DNA of 64,000 bases from Escherichia sp. ESNIH1 (lineage in GTDB: Bacteria; Pseudomonadota; Gammaproteobacteria; Enterobacterales; Enterobacteriaceae). Below are positions 51,984 through 64,000 of this stretch, one piece after another. Position 1 is the stretch's first letter. Each line of letters opens with the position of its first letter. A program made the position numbers and the translations under genes. The notes below the pieces were generated by a model that saw only the letters and a program-made list of their open reading frames with translations, was not told the DNA's origin and ran no database searches. The stretch covers positions 558,001-622,000 of the forward strand of contig PQKR01000001.1 of the NCBI GenBank assembly GCA_002918705.1, given 5' to 3'.

Positions 51984-52988
51984 TTAGCGTGTGGCCGTTC
52001 CCGGCGTCTTCATGTAGCGGAAGAAGTCGCTGTCCGGGCTGAGCACCATCACATCCTGATTGCTCTGGAAGCTGCTCTCATAGGCGCGCAGGCTACGGAT
52101 AAAGGCGTAGAAGTCCGGATCCTGGCTAAATGCGTCGGCAAACAGCTTAGCCGCTTCCGCATCGCCCTCACCACGAAGGATGCGCCCTTCACGCTCGGCT
52201 TCCGCCAGCGTTTTCGTCACTTCGTAATCGGACGTTGCACGCAGTTTTTCTGCGGCTTCCTGGCCCTGTGAACGGTGACGACGGGCAACCGCCTCACGCT
52301 CGGCGCGCATACGGTTGTAGATCGCCTCAGAGACTTCGCTCGGCAGGTTGATCTGCTTGATCCGCACATCCACCACTTCGATACCCAGCGCGGCCATACT
52401 GTTCGGGTTCACGACCGGCACCTTGCCGTTCGTCTCCGCCGTGACGCGCTTGGCCGCTTTAGCGATTTCATCATCCGCCGCAGGCGTTGCCACTTCATCT
52501 TCCGTGCCAGCAGAGCCGGAGTTCAGCGCATCGCGGACTTCCAGGGTCAGACGACCACGGGAGTCGGTGACGATGTCTTTCACGTCGAGACGGCCGATTT
52601 CAGAACGCAGACGGTCAGAGAACTTACGTTTCAGCAGCACTTCGGCCTGGGAGACGTCACCGCCGCCGGTTGCCAGGTAGTAGCGGCTGAAGTCGCTGAT
52701 GCGCCACTTGATATAGGAGTCAACGATCAGGTCTTTCTTCTCTTTGGTCACAAAGCGATCGGCCTGGTTGTCCATTGTCTGGATACGCGCATCCAGGGTT
52801 TTGACGGTCTCAATAAACGGCAGCTTAAAGTGCAGGCCTGGCGTGAAGACCAGCGGTTTGTTCTCGTCGTCACGCAGCACTTTGCCGAAGCGCAGCGTGA
52901 TACCGCGCTCGCCCTCTTTCACCACAAAAATTGAGGTGTAGAGCACTACCAGCACGATGATAATTATCGCAATTACAGACTTACGCAT
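51984..52988 (-). CDS. hflC: HflC, FtsH protease modulator subunit
   Basis: 334 residues (334 in E. coli). A single N-terminal membrane anchor (SVIAIIIIVLVVLYTSIFVV) precedes a periplasmic SPFH/prohibitin domain and a long helical part rich in AEAEREG repeats. With HflK it forms a large periplasmic cage around FtsH that modulates proteolysis of membrane proteins. It starts 2 bases after the hflK stop. Confidence 0.97.
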   Translation of the reverse strand: MRKSVIAIIIIVLVVLYTSIFVVKEGERGITLRFGKVLRDDENKPLVFTPGLHFKLPFIETVKTLDARIQTMDNQADRFVTKEKKDLIVDSYIKWRISDFSRYYLATGGGDVSQAEVLLKRKFSDRLRSEIGRLDVKDIVTDSRGRLTLEVRDALNSGSAGTEDEVATPAADDEIAKAAKRVTAETNGKVPVVNPNSMAALGIEVVDVRIKQINLPSEVSEAIYNRMRAEREAVARRHRSQGQEAAEKLRATSDYEVTKTLAEAEREGRILRGEGDAEAAKLFADAFSQDPDFYAFIRSLRAYESSFQSNQDVMVLSPDSDFFRYMKTPGTATR

Positions 52989-52990
52989 CG

Positions 52991-54250
52991 TTATTCCCCC
53001 TGACGCTGGTAGTCGTTACGCTGTGCGTTAGCACGGCGTTGGTCCATGATGTCACCCTGGCCAGCAGACGGTGCGTTACTGGTGCTGTTGGTGGTGCTTG
53101 ACGCAGGCGGCAGGCGCAGCAGGTTATTCGCCCCGCTGGTATCGCTCTTTGCCGCAGGCGCGCCGCCTTTCAGCATCTGATCTAACGGCAGAACCATCAG
53201 GTTGCCACCCTTATCGTTAACCAGCACCTTACGGGTGTGGCTCAGCACTTTTTCCATCGTTTCGATATAGAGACGCTCGCGGGTAATTTCCGGGGCCGCT
53301 TTATACTCCGGCAGGAGCTTGGCAAAGCGCGCCACTTCACCCTGCGCTTCCAGGATAGTCTGGGTACGGTAAGCACGCGCCTCCTCAAGGATACGCTGCG
53401 CCTGGCCGTTAGCACGCGGCTGAACTTCGTTAGCGTAGGCTTCTGCTTCACGAATGGACTGCTGCTCGTTCTCACGGGCGGCAATGGCATCGTCAAACGC
53501 GGCCTGTACCGCTTCCGGCGGACGGGCAGCCTGGAAGTTGACGTCCAGCAGGGTAATACCCATGTTGTAAGGACGGATCGTCTCTTCCAGCTCGCGCTGG
53601 GTATCGCTACGAATAACGGTACGGCCTTCGGTCAGAATACGGTCCATCGTGTATTTACCGATCACGCCGCGCAGGGCGCTGTCGGTAGCCTGACGCAGAC
53701 TGTCGTCGGCGCTGGTCACGCTAAACAGGTAGCGCTCAGGATCGGTGACGCGGTACTGGACGTTCATCTCAACGCGCACCACGTTCTCGTCGGAGGTCAG
53801 CATCACACCGGAGGCCGCCAGTTCACGAACGGACTCCACGTTGACCGCTGTAACGCTATCAATAAAGGTCGGTTTCCAGTTCAGGCCTGGCTCCACCAGA
53901 TGGCTAAATTTGCCAAAACGGGTTACGACGCCGCGCTCCGCCTCTTTAATGGTGTAGAAACCGCTGGCTGCCCAGATAATGACTACCGCTGCCGCCACGA
54001 TGGTGACAATGCGGCCACCCATGCGGCTGCGCGGGCCGGGAGCGGCACCGCCGCCGCCCGATCCGGTTCCCTTTCCACCGCCAAAGCCGCCCAGTTTCTT
54101 GCTCAGCTTGCGGAAGATATCATCTAAATCAGGAGGCCCCTGATCGCGACCGCCTTTATTTCCATTTCCCCCAGAGTTGCCGCCTTGATTATTGCTGCTT
54201 CCCCACGGGTCGCGGTCTTGTCCGTTATTACCGGGCTGGTTCCACGCCAT
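52991..54250 (-). CDS. hflK: HflK, FtsH protease modulator subunit
   Basis: 419 residues (419 in E. coli). A Gly/Asn-rich cytoplasmic N-terminus (about 1-75) is followed by one membrane segment (IVTIVAAAVVIIWAASGFYTI), an SPFH domain (about 95-270), a coiled coil and a low-complexity C-terminus. Partner of HflC. Confidence 0.97.
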   Translation of the reverse strand: MAWNQPGNNGQDRDPWGSSNNQGGNSGGNGNKGGRDQGPPDLDDIFRKLSKKLGGFGGGKGTGSGGGGAAPGPRSRMGGRIVTIVAAAVVIIWAASGFYTIKEAERGVVTRFGKFSHLVEPGLNWKPTFIDSVTAVNVESVRELAASGVMLTSDENVVRVEMNVQYRVTDPERYLFSVTSADDSLRQATDSALRGVIGKYTMDRILTEGRTVIRSDTQRELEETIRPYNMGITLLDVNFQAARPPEAVQAAFDDAIAARENEQQSIREAEAYANEVQPRANGQAQRILEEARAYRTQTILEAQGEVARFAKLLPEYKAAPEITRERLYIETMEKVLSHTRKVLVNDKGGNLMVLPLDQMLKGGAPAAKSDTSGANNLLRLPPASSTTNSTSNAPSAGQGDIMDQRRANAQRNDYQRQGE

Positions 54251-54316
54251 GTATGTGCTCCATATTTGTTATTCGTTATCCCCTGGAGGGGAAATGTCTT
54301 CAGGCCAGCCGCCAGG

Positions 54317-55597
54317 TCAGACTACGTAGTCAACCAATGCAGGTTCTTGTTTACAGAGGCGACGCCACTCAACGATCGGCAAACGAACTTGCAGACCCAG
54401 GCTGCCATCCTCCTCCGTCCACTCTTTTTCTATCGCCTGAAGCTGATAAAATCGGCTTCTTAGCCGCCCCTCCTGCGGAGGCAGATGCAGCGTATGCTGG
54501 GCTACCTCCCCGGAGAGACGCTCGGTTAGCGCCTGAAATAACAGTGGTACACCCACCCCGGTTTGCGCTGACAGCCAAACCCGGATCGGTCTGTTTTCAT
54601 CGTCCCTGTCGATACGCGGCTCGAACTCGTCCAGCATATCGATCTTGTTCATGACCAGCAGGGTCGGGATCTCGTGCGCGTCAATCTCTTCGAGAACGGT
54701 ATTCACCGCCTCAATGTTTTCCTGGACGCGGAGATCGGCGGCGTCAATCACGTGCAGCAGCAGCGTGGCCTGGCGCGTCTCCTGCAGCGTCGCCTTAAAG
54801 GCGGCGACCAGATCGTGCGGCAGGTGGCGGATAAACCCTACCGTATCCGCCAGCACGGTCTCGCCGACGTCGGCCACGTCGATACGGCGCAGGGTCGGAT
54901 CCAGCGTGGCAAACAGCTGGTCCGCAGCATAGACCTGCGCTTCAGTGATCTGGTTAAACAGCGTTGATTTGCCGGCGTTGGTGTAGCCTACCAGCGATAC
55001 CGTAGGGATATCCGCTTTCGCGCGCGACCGACGCCCCTGCTCACGCTGTTTGCTAACGCGCTCAAGGCGCGAGAGGATCAGGGTAATGCGGTTACGCAGT
55101 AAACGACGGTCGGTTTCGAGCTGGGTTTCACCCGGACCGCGCAAACCAATCCCGCCCTTCTGACGCTCAAGGTGGGTCCAGCCGCGCACCAGTCGCGTGG
55201 CCAGATGGCGCAACTGCGCCAGCTCAACCTGCAGTTTCCCCTCGTGGGTACGTGCACGTTGCGCAAAAATGTCTAAAATCAGACCGGTGCGATCGATAAC
55301 ACGACACTCGCACAGTCTCTCCAGGTTGCGTTCCTGGGCTGGGGTTAGGGCATGATCAAAGAGCACGACCGATGCACCCGATGCTTTTACGGCGTCCGCT
55401 ATTTCAACTGCCTTACCTTCACCAACAAAATATTTTGGGTGCGGTGCTTTACGGCTACCGGTAATCACCTGCATTGCGTCGACGCCAGCTGAAGAGACCA
55501 GGGATTCAAACTCCTGGAGATCTTCCATATCTTTGTCTTGCGAAAAATAGATGTGTACCAGCACCGCCTGCTCACCGGCATCATAACGGTCAAACAA
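54317..55597 (-). CDS. hflX: HflX, ribosome-splitting GTPase
   Basis: 426 residues (426 in E. coli), starting at a TTG with GAGGG upstream. An N-terminal HflX domain ([36 protein letters not shown]) precedes a linker helix pair ([18 protein letters not shown]) and a GTPase domain with G1 [10 protein letters not shown]3 [10 protein letters not shown] and G4 NKID. It rescues stalled ribosomes by splitting 70S particles, notably after heat shock. Confidence 0.97.
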   Translation of the reverse strand: MFDRYDAGEQAVLVHIYFSQDKDMEDLQEFESLVSSAGVDAMQVITGSRKAPHPKYFVGEGKAVEIADAVKASGASVVLFDHALTPAQERNLERLCECRVIDRTGLILDIFAQRARTHEGKLQVELAQLRHLATRLVRGWTHLERQKGGIGLRGPGETQLETDRRLLRNRITLILSRLERVSKQREQGRRSRAKADIPTVSLVGYTNAGKSTLFNQITEAQVYAADQLFATLDPTLRRIDVADVGETVLADTVGFIRHLPHDLVAAFKATLQETRQATLLLHVIDAADLRVQENIEAVNTVLEEIDAHEIPTLLVMNKIDMLDEFEPRIDRDDENRPIRVWLSAQTGVGVPLLFQALTERLSGEVAQHTLHLPPQEGRLRSRFYQLQAIEKEWTEEDGSLGLQVRLPIVEWRRLCKQEPALVDYVV

Positions 55598-55664
55598 GCG
55601 TAAACCCTCTTAGAATACCAGCGGGGAACACCTGGCTCCCCGACATGGAAAACAGCAAAAAACC

Positions 55665-55985
<321 letters not shown>

Positions 55986-56069
55986 TTATATGCTTGTTTT
56001 GTACTTTGAACCCGAAGGCCCTGAAAACTGCGTAAAATTTTGCGCACGATCCGATGTAATTGTACACAT

Positions 56070-57032
56070 TCAGTCTGCGTTAGCACCAATAACCTGTAAT
56101 ACTTCATTTCGCGCCTGTTCCGGCTTTTCACTGTCTAACCAGTGAACCCCCTCCCAACCGCGAAGCCAGGTTATCTGGCGTTTCGCTAACTGCCTCGTCG
56201 CGCAAACACCTCGATAAACCATTTCCTCATATGAGATCTCGCCTTCAAGGTATGACCACATCTGGCGGTATCCCACACAACGAACGGAAGGCATGTCCGT
56301 ATGCAAATCTCCACGAGCAAAAAGCGCCCGCACTTCTGCTTCAAAACCTGAAGCCAACATCTGATGAAAACGCTGCTCAATTCGTTGATGGAGCAGTTCA
56401 CGGCTCGCCGGGGCGATGGCGAACTGATGCACCTGATACGGCAGAGCTTCTCCTGACGTTTGCGTCAGTTCCGTTAAAGTTTTACCCGAAATGAAAAAAA
56501 CTTCCAGTGCCCGGGAAAGCCTTTGCGGGTCGTTCGGATGAATTCGTGCACTCGCTAGCGGATCTACCTCTGCCAGCCGCTTGTGCAGCGCTTCCCACCC
56601 CTGCTCTGCCGCCATCTGTTCAATTTTAGCTCTTACTGCGGGATCCGCGGAGGGTAATGGCGATAAGCCCTCCAGCAGCGCCTTAAAGTAGAGCATGGTT
56701 CCCCCCACCAGCAGGGGGATCCGGCCTGCGGCGGTAATCTCCGCCATCTCGGCCAGCGCGTCGCGGCGAAAATCAGCCGCGGAGTAAGCCTGCGCCGGAT
56801 CGAGGATATCCAGTAACCGATGGGGCGCCGCCGCCTGCTCCTGCGCGTCCGGCTTCGCCGTACCAATATCCATCCCCTGATAGATAAGGGCAGAATCGAC
56901 GCTAATCAACTCTACTGGCAAAACTTTACGCAGCGCGATGGCCAGCGCCGTCTTCCCGGAGGCGGTTGGCCCCATTAAAAAAATTGCCTTAGGCAGGCTC
57001 GCCTTAGCTATATCCGTACTTACGTCAGTCAT
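56070..57032 (-). CDS. miaA: tRNA dimethylallyltransferase MiaA
   Basis: 320 residues (316 in E. coli): P-loop [34 protein letters not shown] and the substrate region [13 protein letters not shown]. It adds dimethylallyl to N6 of A37 in tRNAs reading UNN codons. Its start overlaps the mutL stop by 8 bases, so the two are coupled. Confidence 0.97.
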   Translation of the reverse strand: MTDVSTDIAKASLPKAIFLMGPTASGKTALAIALRKVLPVELISVDSALIYQGMDIGTAKPDAQEQAAAPHRLLDILDPAQAYSAADFRRDALAEMAEITAAGRIPLLVGGTMLYFKALLEGLSPLPSADPAVRAKIEQMAAEQGWEALHKRLAEVDPLASARIHPNDPQRLSRALEVFFISGKTLTELTQTSGEALPYQVHQFAIAPASRELLHQRIEQRFHQMLASGFEAEVRALFARGDLHTDMPSVRCVGYRQMWSYLEGEISYEEMVYRGVCATRQLAKRQITWLRGWEGVHWLDSEKPEQARNEVLQVIGANAD

Positions 57033-58896
57033 CTTTCAGGGCTTTCATCGCCGGGGTGATATCAACACATTGTAACAAACCGCCCGGCGGCGCGTTTACC
57101 AGATGCGGGCAAAGCCGCTCAACGTCAGCTAACAGCGCCACGGCCTGGGCGATATTCCACTGGGGACGTTCGCTGGCCAGCCGGCGGGCAATCCACTGGG
57201 CGCTCTCTGCTACGCTGAAGGTCGTCTGCTGCGCCAGGTAGCCTATCAGTTCAGGAATCAAGATTTGTAAATTTTGTTGCCGTAAGGGTAAAGGCACTGC
57301 GCGAATGGTCACATGATGCGCATCTGACTGAAACTCAATGCCCATTTCACTCAGCATAGTGGCCGCCCGCGTCAACACGGCCCGCTCTTCAGTCGAGACT
57401 TTCAGCCGCACCGGGATCAGCAGCGGCTGGCTGCACGGCGTGCCCTCCACCGGTACCAGCTGCGCCTGCTTAAGCCAGCGTTCGGCCACCGCAAGCGACA
57501 GGAGACAGAGCTGGCCTTCGCGGTCCAGCAGGGCACAGTCGTCATTGACGATGGTCAGCACCCGGCCAAAGCTCTGGCTACGGGCGGTGGGCAGCGGCGC
57601 TGCGGCTTTTGGCGCAGCGGGCGCGGGCGTGGCCTCCGGCGTCTCCAGCAGCTTGCGGTAGAGCGCCCCCTGCTGCTTTTGATACCCCGGCTGGGCGTTC
57701 GGCCAGCCTGCCCCGCCCGCGCTGCTCGACGCGCCTCCGCCGTGGCTGCGCGGCGCGGCGCCAGGCTCGGCGGAGCGCGGCGCGGCGGGCTCACGCGCCA
57801 CCGGCGGCTGCGCAAACTGGTTTTTACCGGCGGCGACGCGGTTCTCCGGCACCTGGCGCGGTGCGGGTTCGTCAGCCAGCGCCAGCGGCGCAGCGAGCTG
57901 CTGCTGCAATACGCTGGCTACGCCCTGGTAGATAAAGTCATGCACCAGCCGTGACTGGTGGAAGCGCACCTCGTGCTTGGCGGGATGAACGTTAACGTCA
58001 ACCTGATGCGGGTCGATCTCCAGATAGAGCACAAACGCGGGCTGCTGGTCCGCCCCCAGCTTGTCTTCACAGGCCTGGCGGATAGCATGGTTGATCAGTC
58101 GGTCGCGCATCATGCGGCCGTTAACATAGCTGTACTGGATCTCAGCCAGCGCCGCCGTAGTGGCTTGCGGATCGGCGACCCAGCCGCGCATGGCTAAATC
58201 GCCGTGCTGCCACTCAATCGCCAGCGCCTGCTCCATAAACGGCAGGCCGCAGATCGCCCCCAGACGGCGTTCACGTTGCCCACCCGGCGGTACGGCCCGG
58301 TACTGGCGCACCATCTTACCGTTGTGGTTCAGGGTGATCGTGACGTCGAAGCGCGCCAGCGCGATGCGGCGGATCACCTCATCGATATGGCCGAATTCAG
58401 TCTTTTCAGTGCGCATAAACTTGCGGCGCGCAGGGGTGTTATAGAAGAGATCGAGCACTTCAAGTGTCGTGCCAGGCGGATGAGCGGCGGGCTTCACCGT
58501 CACCGCCATCTCCCGCCCTTCGGCATAGGCCTGCCAGGCCTCAGGCTGGTCGGCGGTGCGGGAGGTTAGCGTCAGTCGGGATACCGAGCTGATACTGGCC
58601 AGCGCCTCGCCGCGAAAGCCCAGGCTGACAATGGCTTCCAGATCGTCCAGCGAGGCGATCTTGCTGGTGGCATGACGCGCGAGGGCCAATGCCAGCTCAT
58701 CTTTACCGATGCCGCTGCCGTTATCCCGGATGCGGATCAGCTTCGCCCCGCCGCGCTCAATATCGATATCAATGCGGGTCGCGCCCGCATCAAGGCTGTT
58801 TTCAACCAGCTCTTTCACCACCGACGCAGGGCGTTCCACCACTTCGCCAGCGGCGATCTGGTTCGCTAGCTGCGGCGGCAAGACCTGAATCGGCAT
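57025..58896 (-). CDS. mutL: DNA mismatch repair protein MutL
   Basis: 623 residues (615 in E. coli). The N-terminal GHKL ATPase has [25 protein letters not shown] and [11 protein letters not shown]. The central linker (about 340-430) is long, Ala/Pro-rich and of low complexity, which explains the extra residues. A C-terminal dimerisation domain follows. It couples MutS mismatch recognition to MutH and UvrD. Confidence 0.97.
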   Translation of the reverse strand: MPIQVLPPQLANQIAAGEVVERPASVVKELVENSLDAGATRIDIDIERGGAKLIRIRDNGSGIGKDELALALARHATSKIASLDDLEAIVSLGFRGEALASISSVSRLTLTSRTADQPEAWQAYAEGREMAVTVKPAAHPPGTTLEVLDLFYNTPARRKFMRTEKTEFGHIDEVIRRIALARFDVTITLNHNGKMVRQYRAVPPGGQRERRLGAICGLPFMEQALAIEWQHGDLAMRGWVADPQATTAALAEIQYSYVNGRMMRDRLINHAIRQACEDKLGADQQPAFVLYLEIDPHQVDVNVHPAKHEVRFHQSRLVHDFIYQGVASVLQQQLAAPLALADEPAPRQVPENRVAAGKNQFAQPPVAREPAAPRSAEPGAAPRSHGGGASSSAGGAGWPNAQPGYQKQQGALYRKLLETPEATPAPAAPKAAAPLPTARSQSFGRVLTIVNDDCALLDREGQLCLLSLAVAERWLKQAQLVPVEGTPCSQPLLIPVRLKVSTEERAVLTRAATMLSEMGIEFQSDAHHVTIRAVPLPLRQQNLQILIPELIGYLAQQTTFSVAESAQWIARRLASERPQWNIAQAVALLADVERLCPHLVNAPPGGLLQCVDITPAMKALKDD

Positions 58897-58905
58897 GAAA
58901 TCTCC

Positions 58906-60231
58906 TTAGTTAATAAAACTGCTCCCCGGCGAGCCGGCGCTGGCGGTCTGGGCGGCCCCGCCCTGCGGCGCTGACTGCATTGGATGCGCCTCGAAGTAGC
59001 TCTTCAGCCCGTTATAAATGGCTTCCGCCAGCTGCTGCTGATAGTCGTCGCTGTCCAGCAGGCGCTCTTCGCTGCGGTTGCTGATAAACCCGGTCTCCAC
59101 CAGCACCGACGGGATATCCGGCGAACGCAGCACGCCAAGGCTGGCGTGCTCCGGGCGGCGCTTATGCAGCGAACCGATGCGCGACAGCTGGCTGAGCATA
59201 TTGGTCGCTACATCATACCCGACGCGCTGGGAATGGCCGAACTGCAAATCGAGAACCGCCTGGCTTAGGTAGGGATCGGACTGGCTGTTCGCCAGCACGT
59301 CACCCGCTCCGCCCAGCAGCTCAGACTGCTTCTCATGCTGCTCCAGCCAGCTCGCCATCTCGCTGTTAGCCCGGCGGTTAGAGAGCACCCACACCGAGGC
59401 GCCGGTGGCGTCACGGTTTGGCGCGGCGTCGGCGTGGATAGAGACAAGGAAATTGGCGTTTTGTTTCCGCGCCACGTCCGAGCGGCCCATCACCGAGATA
59501 AAGTAGTCGCCGTCACGGGTCAGCACCCCCTTAAACATCGGGTCGCTGTTCAACAGCGTGCGCAGCTTGCGCGCTACGGAGAGAGTAATGTTTTTCTCAC
59601 GCGTGCCGCCGGGGCCGATAGCGCCCGGATCCTGACCGCCGTGCCCGGCATCAATGGCGATAATCACCTTGTCGCCCGATGCGGTGCTGGCACGCATGGC
59701 CGGACGCGTCACGGTATTGCTGCTGGTGACGCTGGTCACCCGGTCATTTTCGTTCTTAAACGGGTTACGGGCAGGCTCTGCTGGCCGCGGCGCGACAACC
59801 GGGGTTTCGACGCGTTTCGCTACAACCGGCGGCGGCGGTGGCGGCGCATCGGCATCAATAGTAAACACCACCGTATAGTTGGCGCCGTTCTGCTGTTTTA
59901 CCGCCCGGGCTTTGCCGTTTTCGGTGAGATCGACCACCAGCCGCAGCGACTGGTTATCTTTCGGCGTCCCGGAACGAATGCTTTTTACCAGATTGTTGCC
60001 GCTGAACTGCAGCGGCAGGCCCTGAATCACGCCGGTCTGTTTGATATCCAGCGCCACGCTGCGTTTGCCCTCCTGGGTAAACGCATACTCCGGATCGCCC
60101 ATAAAACTCAGCGTGATACGGGCCTGGTCATCGCCATTGGAGACCTGAATATCCGACAGACTTGCGGCGGTGGCCTGCGCGCTTAGCGCGACCAGCGCGG
60201 CCAGGGCCCAGCATTTTACGCGACTGATCAT
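58906..60231 (-). CDS. amiB: N-acetylmuramoyl-L-alanine amidase AmiB
   Basis: 441 residues. The signal peptide [22 protein letters not shown] is followed by an AMIN domain (about 28-125), a Pro/Val linker (about 130-160) and a C-terminal Amidase_3 domain with zinc-ligand motifs [23 protein letters not shown] and [12 protein letters not shown]. It splits septal murein during cell separation and is activated by EnvC in E. coli. It starts 43 bases after tsaE. Confidence 0.96.
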   Translation of the reverse strand: MISRVKCWALAALVALSAQATAASLSDIQVSNGDDQARITLSFMGDPEYAFTQEGKRSVALDIKQTGVIQGLPLQFSGNNLVKSIRSGTPKDNQSLRLVVDLTENGKARAVKQQNGANYTVVFTIDADAPPPPPPVVAKRVETPVVAPRPAEPARNPFKNENDRVTSVTSSNTVTRPAMRASTASGDKVIIAIDAGHGGQDPGAIGPGGTREKNITLSVARKLRTLLNSDPMFKGVLTRDGDYFISVMGRSDVARKQNANFLVSIHADAAPNRDATGASVWVLSNRRANSEMASWLEQHEKQSELLGGAGDVLANSQSDPYLSQAVLDLQFGHSQRVGYDVATNMLSQLSRIGSLHKRRPEHASLGVLRSPDIPSVLVETGFISNRSEERLLDSDDYQQQLAEAIYNGLKSYFEAHPMQSAPQGGAAQTASAGSPGSSFIN

Positions 60232-60274
60232 CCCGTCATCCTGTAGTTACAAATATGTAGTTACAAATGCATAG

Positions 60275-62259
<1,985 letters not shown>

Positions 62260-62261
<2 letters not shown>

Positions 62262-63399
62262 GTCACAGCCCCTCGATCTCAATCAGCTAGCGCAAAATAT
62301 TAAGCAGTGGGGCACCGAACTGGGGTTTCAACAGGTCGGCATTACCGATACCGATCTCAGCGCCAGTGAACCCAAACTCCAGGCATGGCTGGATAAGCAG
62401 TATCATGGCGAAATGGCATGGATGGCGCGTCACGGCATGATGCGCGCCCGGCCGCATGAGCTGTTACCCGGCACGCTGCGGGTGATTAGCGTGCGCATGA
62501 ACTACCTGCCAGCCAATGCTGCCTTTGCCAGCACGCTAAAAAATCCTGCGCTCGGTTACGTTAGCCGTTACGCGCTGGGCCGTGACTACCACAAGCTCCT
62601 GCGCAATCGCCTCAAAAAACTGGGTGAAACTATCCAGCAGCACTGCGTTTCGCTGAATTTTAGACCCTTTGTCGACTCCGCGCCGCTGCTTGAGCGCCCG
62701 CTGGCGGAAAAAGCGGGCCTGGGGTGGACAGGTAAGCACTCACTTATCCTCAACCGCGAGGCGGGCTCGTTCTTTTTCCTCGGCGAGCTGCTGATTGACC
62801 TCCCCTTACCGGTCGACAAACCGGTCGAGGAGAACTGCGGAAAGTGCGTGGCCTGCATGACGATCTGTCCGACCGGGGCCATTGTTGAGCCCTATACCGT
62901 TGATGCCCGACGCTGCATCTCCTACCTGACGATTGAGCTGGAGGGATCGATTCCTCCCGAATTCCGGCCGCTGATTGGCAACCGCATCTACGGCTGCGAT
63001 GACTGCCAGCTGATCTGCCCGTGGAACCGCTTTTCGCAGCTCACTGACGAAGAGGATTTTAGCCCGCGTAAGGCGCTGCACGCCCCAGAGCTGATCGCGC
63101 TGTTTGGCTGGAGCGAGGCGCATTTTCTGAAGGTCACGGAGGGGTCGGCCATTCGCCGTATCGGTCATCTACGCTGGCTACGAAACGTTGCGGTAGCGCT
63201 GGGTAACGCGCCCTGGGACGAGGCCAATATCCAGGCCCTTGAGCAACGCCGAGGGGAGCACCCACTTCTTGATGAGCACATAGAGTGGGCGATTGCGCAG
63301 CAGATTGAGAAGCGTAACGCCTGCGTGGTGGAGGTACAGCTCCCGCAGAAGTTAAGGCTGGTCAGGGTGATCGAAAAGGGGCTACCGCGGGACGCCTAA
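62260..63399 (+). CDS. queG: QueG, epoxyqueuosine reductase
   Basis: 379 residues (379 in E. coli) from the ATG at 62260. A cobalamin-binding N-terminal domain precedes two [4Fe-4S] clusters held by CGKCVACMTICPTGAI and CDDCQLICPWN, and a C-terminal HEAT-like part (SAIRRIGHLRWLRNVAVALGN). It reduces epoxyqueuosine to queuosine at tRNA position 34. No room for a separate promoter exists between queG and nnr, so each promoter must lie inside the other gene. Confidence 0.97.
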
Positions 63400-63412
63400 G
63401 CTTTCCACAGGG

Positions 63413-63649
63413 TGTGCATAAAAATAAAAATCTATTGCGATTCAATACGGAAAAATTCGTCAAGCGATCGCATTAACATTTTGAAATAAAGTTTTATCTA
63501 TAAAATTCATATAGTTATAAATATATTATTTACATTGTTAACATTTAAGCGCAGGGGGAGATTGCGGTGACCTTGTGGATAACTCTGTTTACAAGAATAT
63601 GACAACATCGAAATAAAACGATGCCAGCAGGCGTTTGCGCTGTGGATAA
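63413..63649. promoter_or_regulatory. datA: datA-like DnaA-binding locus with three DnaA boxes
   Basis: Three exact matches to the DnaA box TTATNCACA, all on the minus strand: TTATGCACA (63413-63421), TTATCCACA (63574-63582) and TTATCCACA (63641-63649). The first two are separated by strongly AT-rich DNA, and the whole lies between queG and the tRNA-Gly genes. This is the position of E. coli datA, where DnaA with IHF promotes hydrolysis of DnaA-ATP and limits re-initiation. I did not find a convincing IHF consensus. No gene is seen in 63400-63669. Confidence 0.75.
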
Positions 63650-63669
63650 TTAATTCAGAAGAGAAAATT

Positions 63670-63745
<76 letters not shown>

Positions 63746-63902
63746 TTAATCTTCGTCTTTCAAGCCGCCGCTGTGTTGGCTGCCTTCACTCACCTTAGTC
63801 ACTTACTTCAGTAAGCTCCTAAGGATTCGTTCAGTTGCCGCCTTGCTGCAACTTGAAATCCTGTGATTAGGATGGTCCGTATCTTACGATACTTTCAAAT
63901 TT
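63746..63902 (-). other. Structured tRNA-Gly spacer, repeated after the second tRNA
   Basis: 157 bases between the two tRNA genes with a nested hairpin: outer stem CCTTAG/CTAAGG (63793-63798/63819-63824) and inner stem CTTAC/GTAAG with loop TTCA. CTTCGTCTTTCAAGCCG occurs here and again after the second tRNA, showing that tRNA plus spacer is a tandem repeat unit. Confidence 0.65.
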
Positions 63903-63978
<76 letters not shown>

Positions 63979-64000
63979 ATATTCTTCGTCTTTCAAGCCG

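Overview
The window is chromosomal DNA of an enterobacterium (order Enterobacterales, family Enterobacteriaceae). The gene order and protein sequences follow the E. coli ytfL-to-glyVXY region closely, so most genes can be named from recognised sequence. The relative gains and losses, REP-type repeats with a GCCGGGC core and fairly high GC suggest an Enterobacter, Leclercia, Lelliottia or Kosakonia type of genome. The genus cannot be fixed from the sequence alone.

Layout. 1-3471 is most of a low-GC, leftward YD-repeat (RHS/Tc-like) gene cut by the window edge. 3.8-19.5 kb is the ytf block: paeA/ytfL, ytfK, ytfJ, cysQ, cpdB, ytfH/qorB, an AraC regulator beside ytfF, a chemoreceptor, ytfE with an NsrR operator, cycA, fklB, ytfB and a DMT exporter. 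19.5-21.0 kb is the rpsF-priB-rpsR-rplI operon. 21.3-22.7 kb holds a truncated yjfY overlapped by an MFS gene. 22.8-29.5 kb is the complete L-ascorbate system (ulaABCDEF, ulaG, ulaR). 29.5-34.8 kb holds yjfP, bsmA, yjfN, a second chemoreceptor and aidB. 34.9-35.5 kb is a repeat-rich scar with a deletion-fused toxin-antitoxin remnant.

36.3-47.1 kb is an 11-gene leftward operon inserted between rlmB and rnr, which are neighbours in E. coli. In order of transcription it encodes a PLP enzyme of the D-cysteine desulfhydrase/L-cysteate sulfo-lyase family, an Asp/Glu-type racemase, a TauABC-like importer, an M20 amidohydrolase and a complete Dpp-like peptide importer. I read it as a scavenging pathway for cysteate- or cysteine-type compounds and their N-acyl or peptide conjugates. 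That is the most interesting system here and is an inference.

47.2-62.3 kb is the conserved nsrR-rnr, purA, yjeT, hflKC, hflX, hfq, miaA, mutL, amiB, tsaE, nnr block, with queG divergent from nnr. The right end has a datA-like region carrying three consensus DnaA boxes and two tandem tRNA-Gly(GCC) genes transcribed towards it.

Two links run across the window: nsrR (50 kb) encodes the repressor expected to act on the ytfE operator (14.4 kb), and both chemoreceptor genes have FliA-type promoter matches that would place them in the flagellar regulon.
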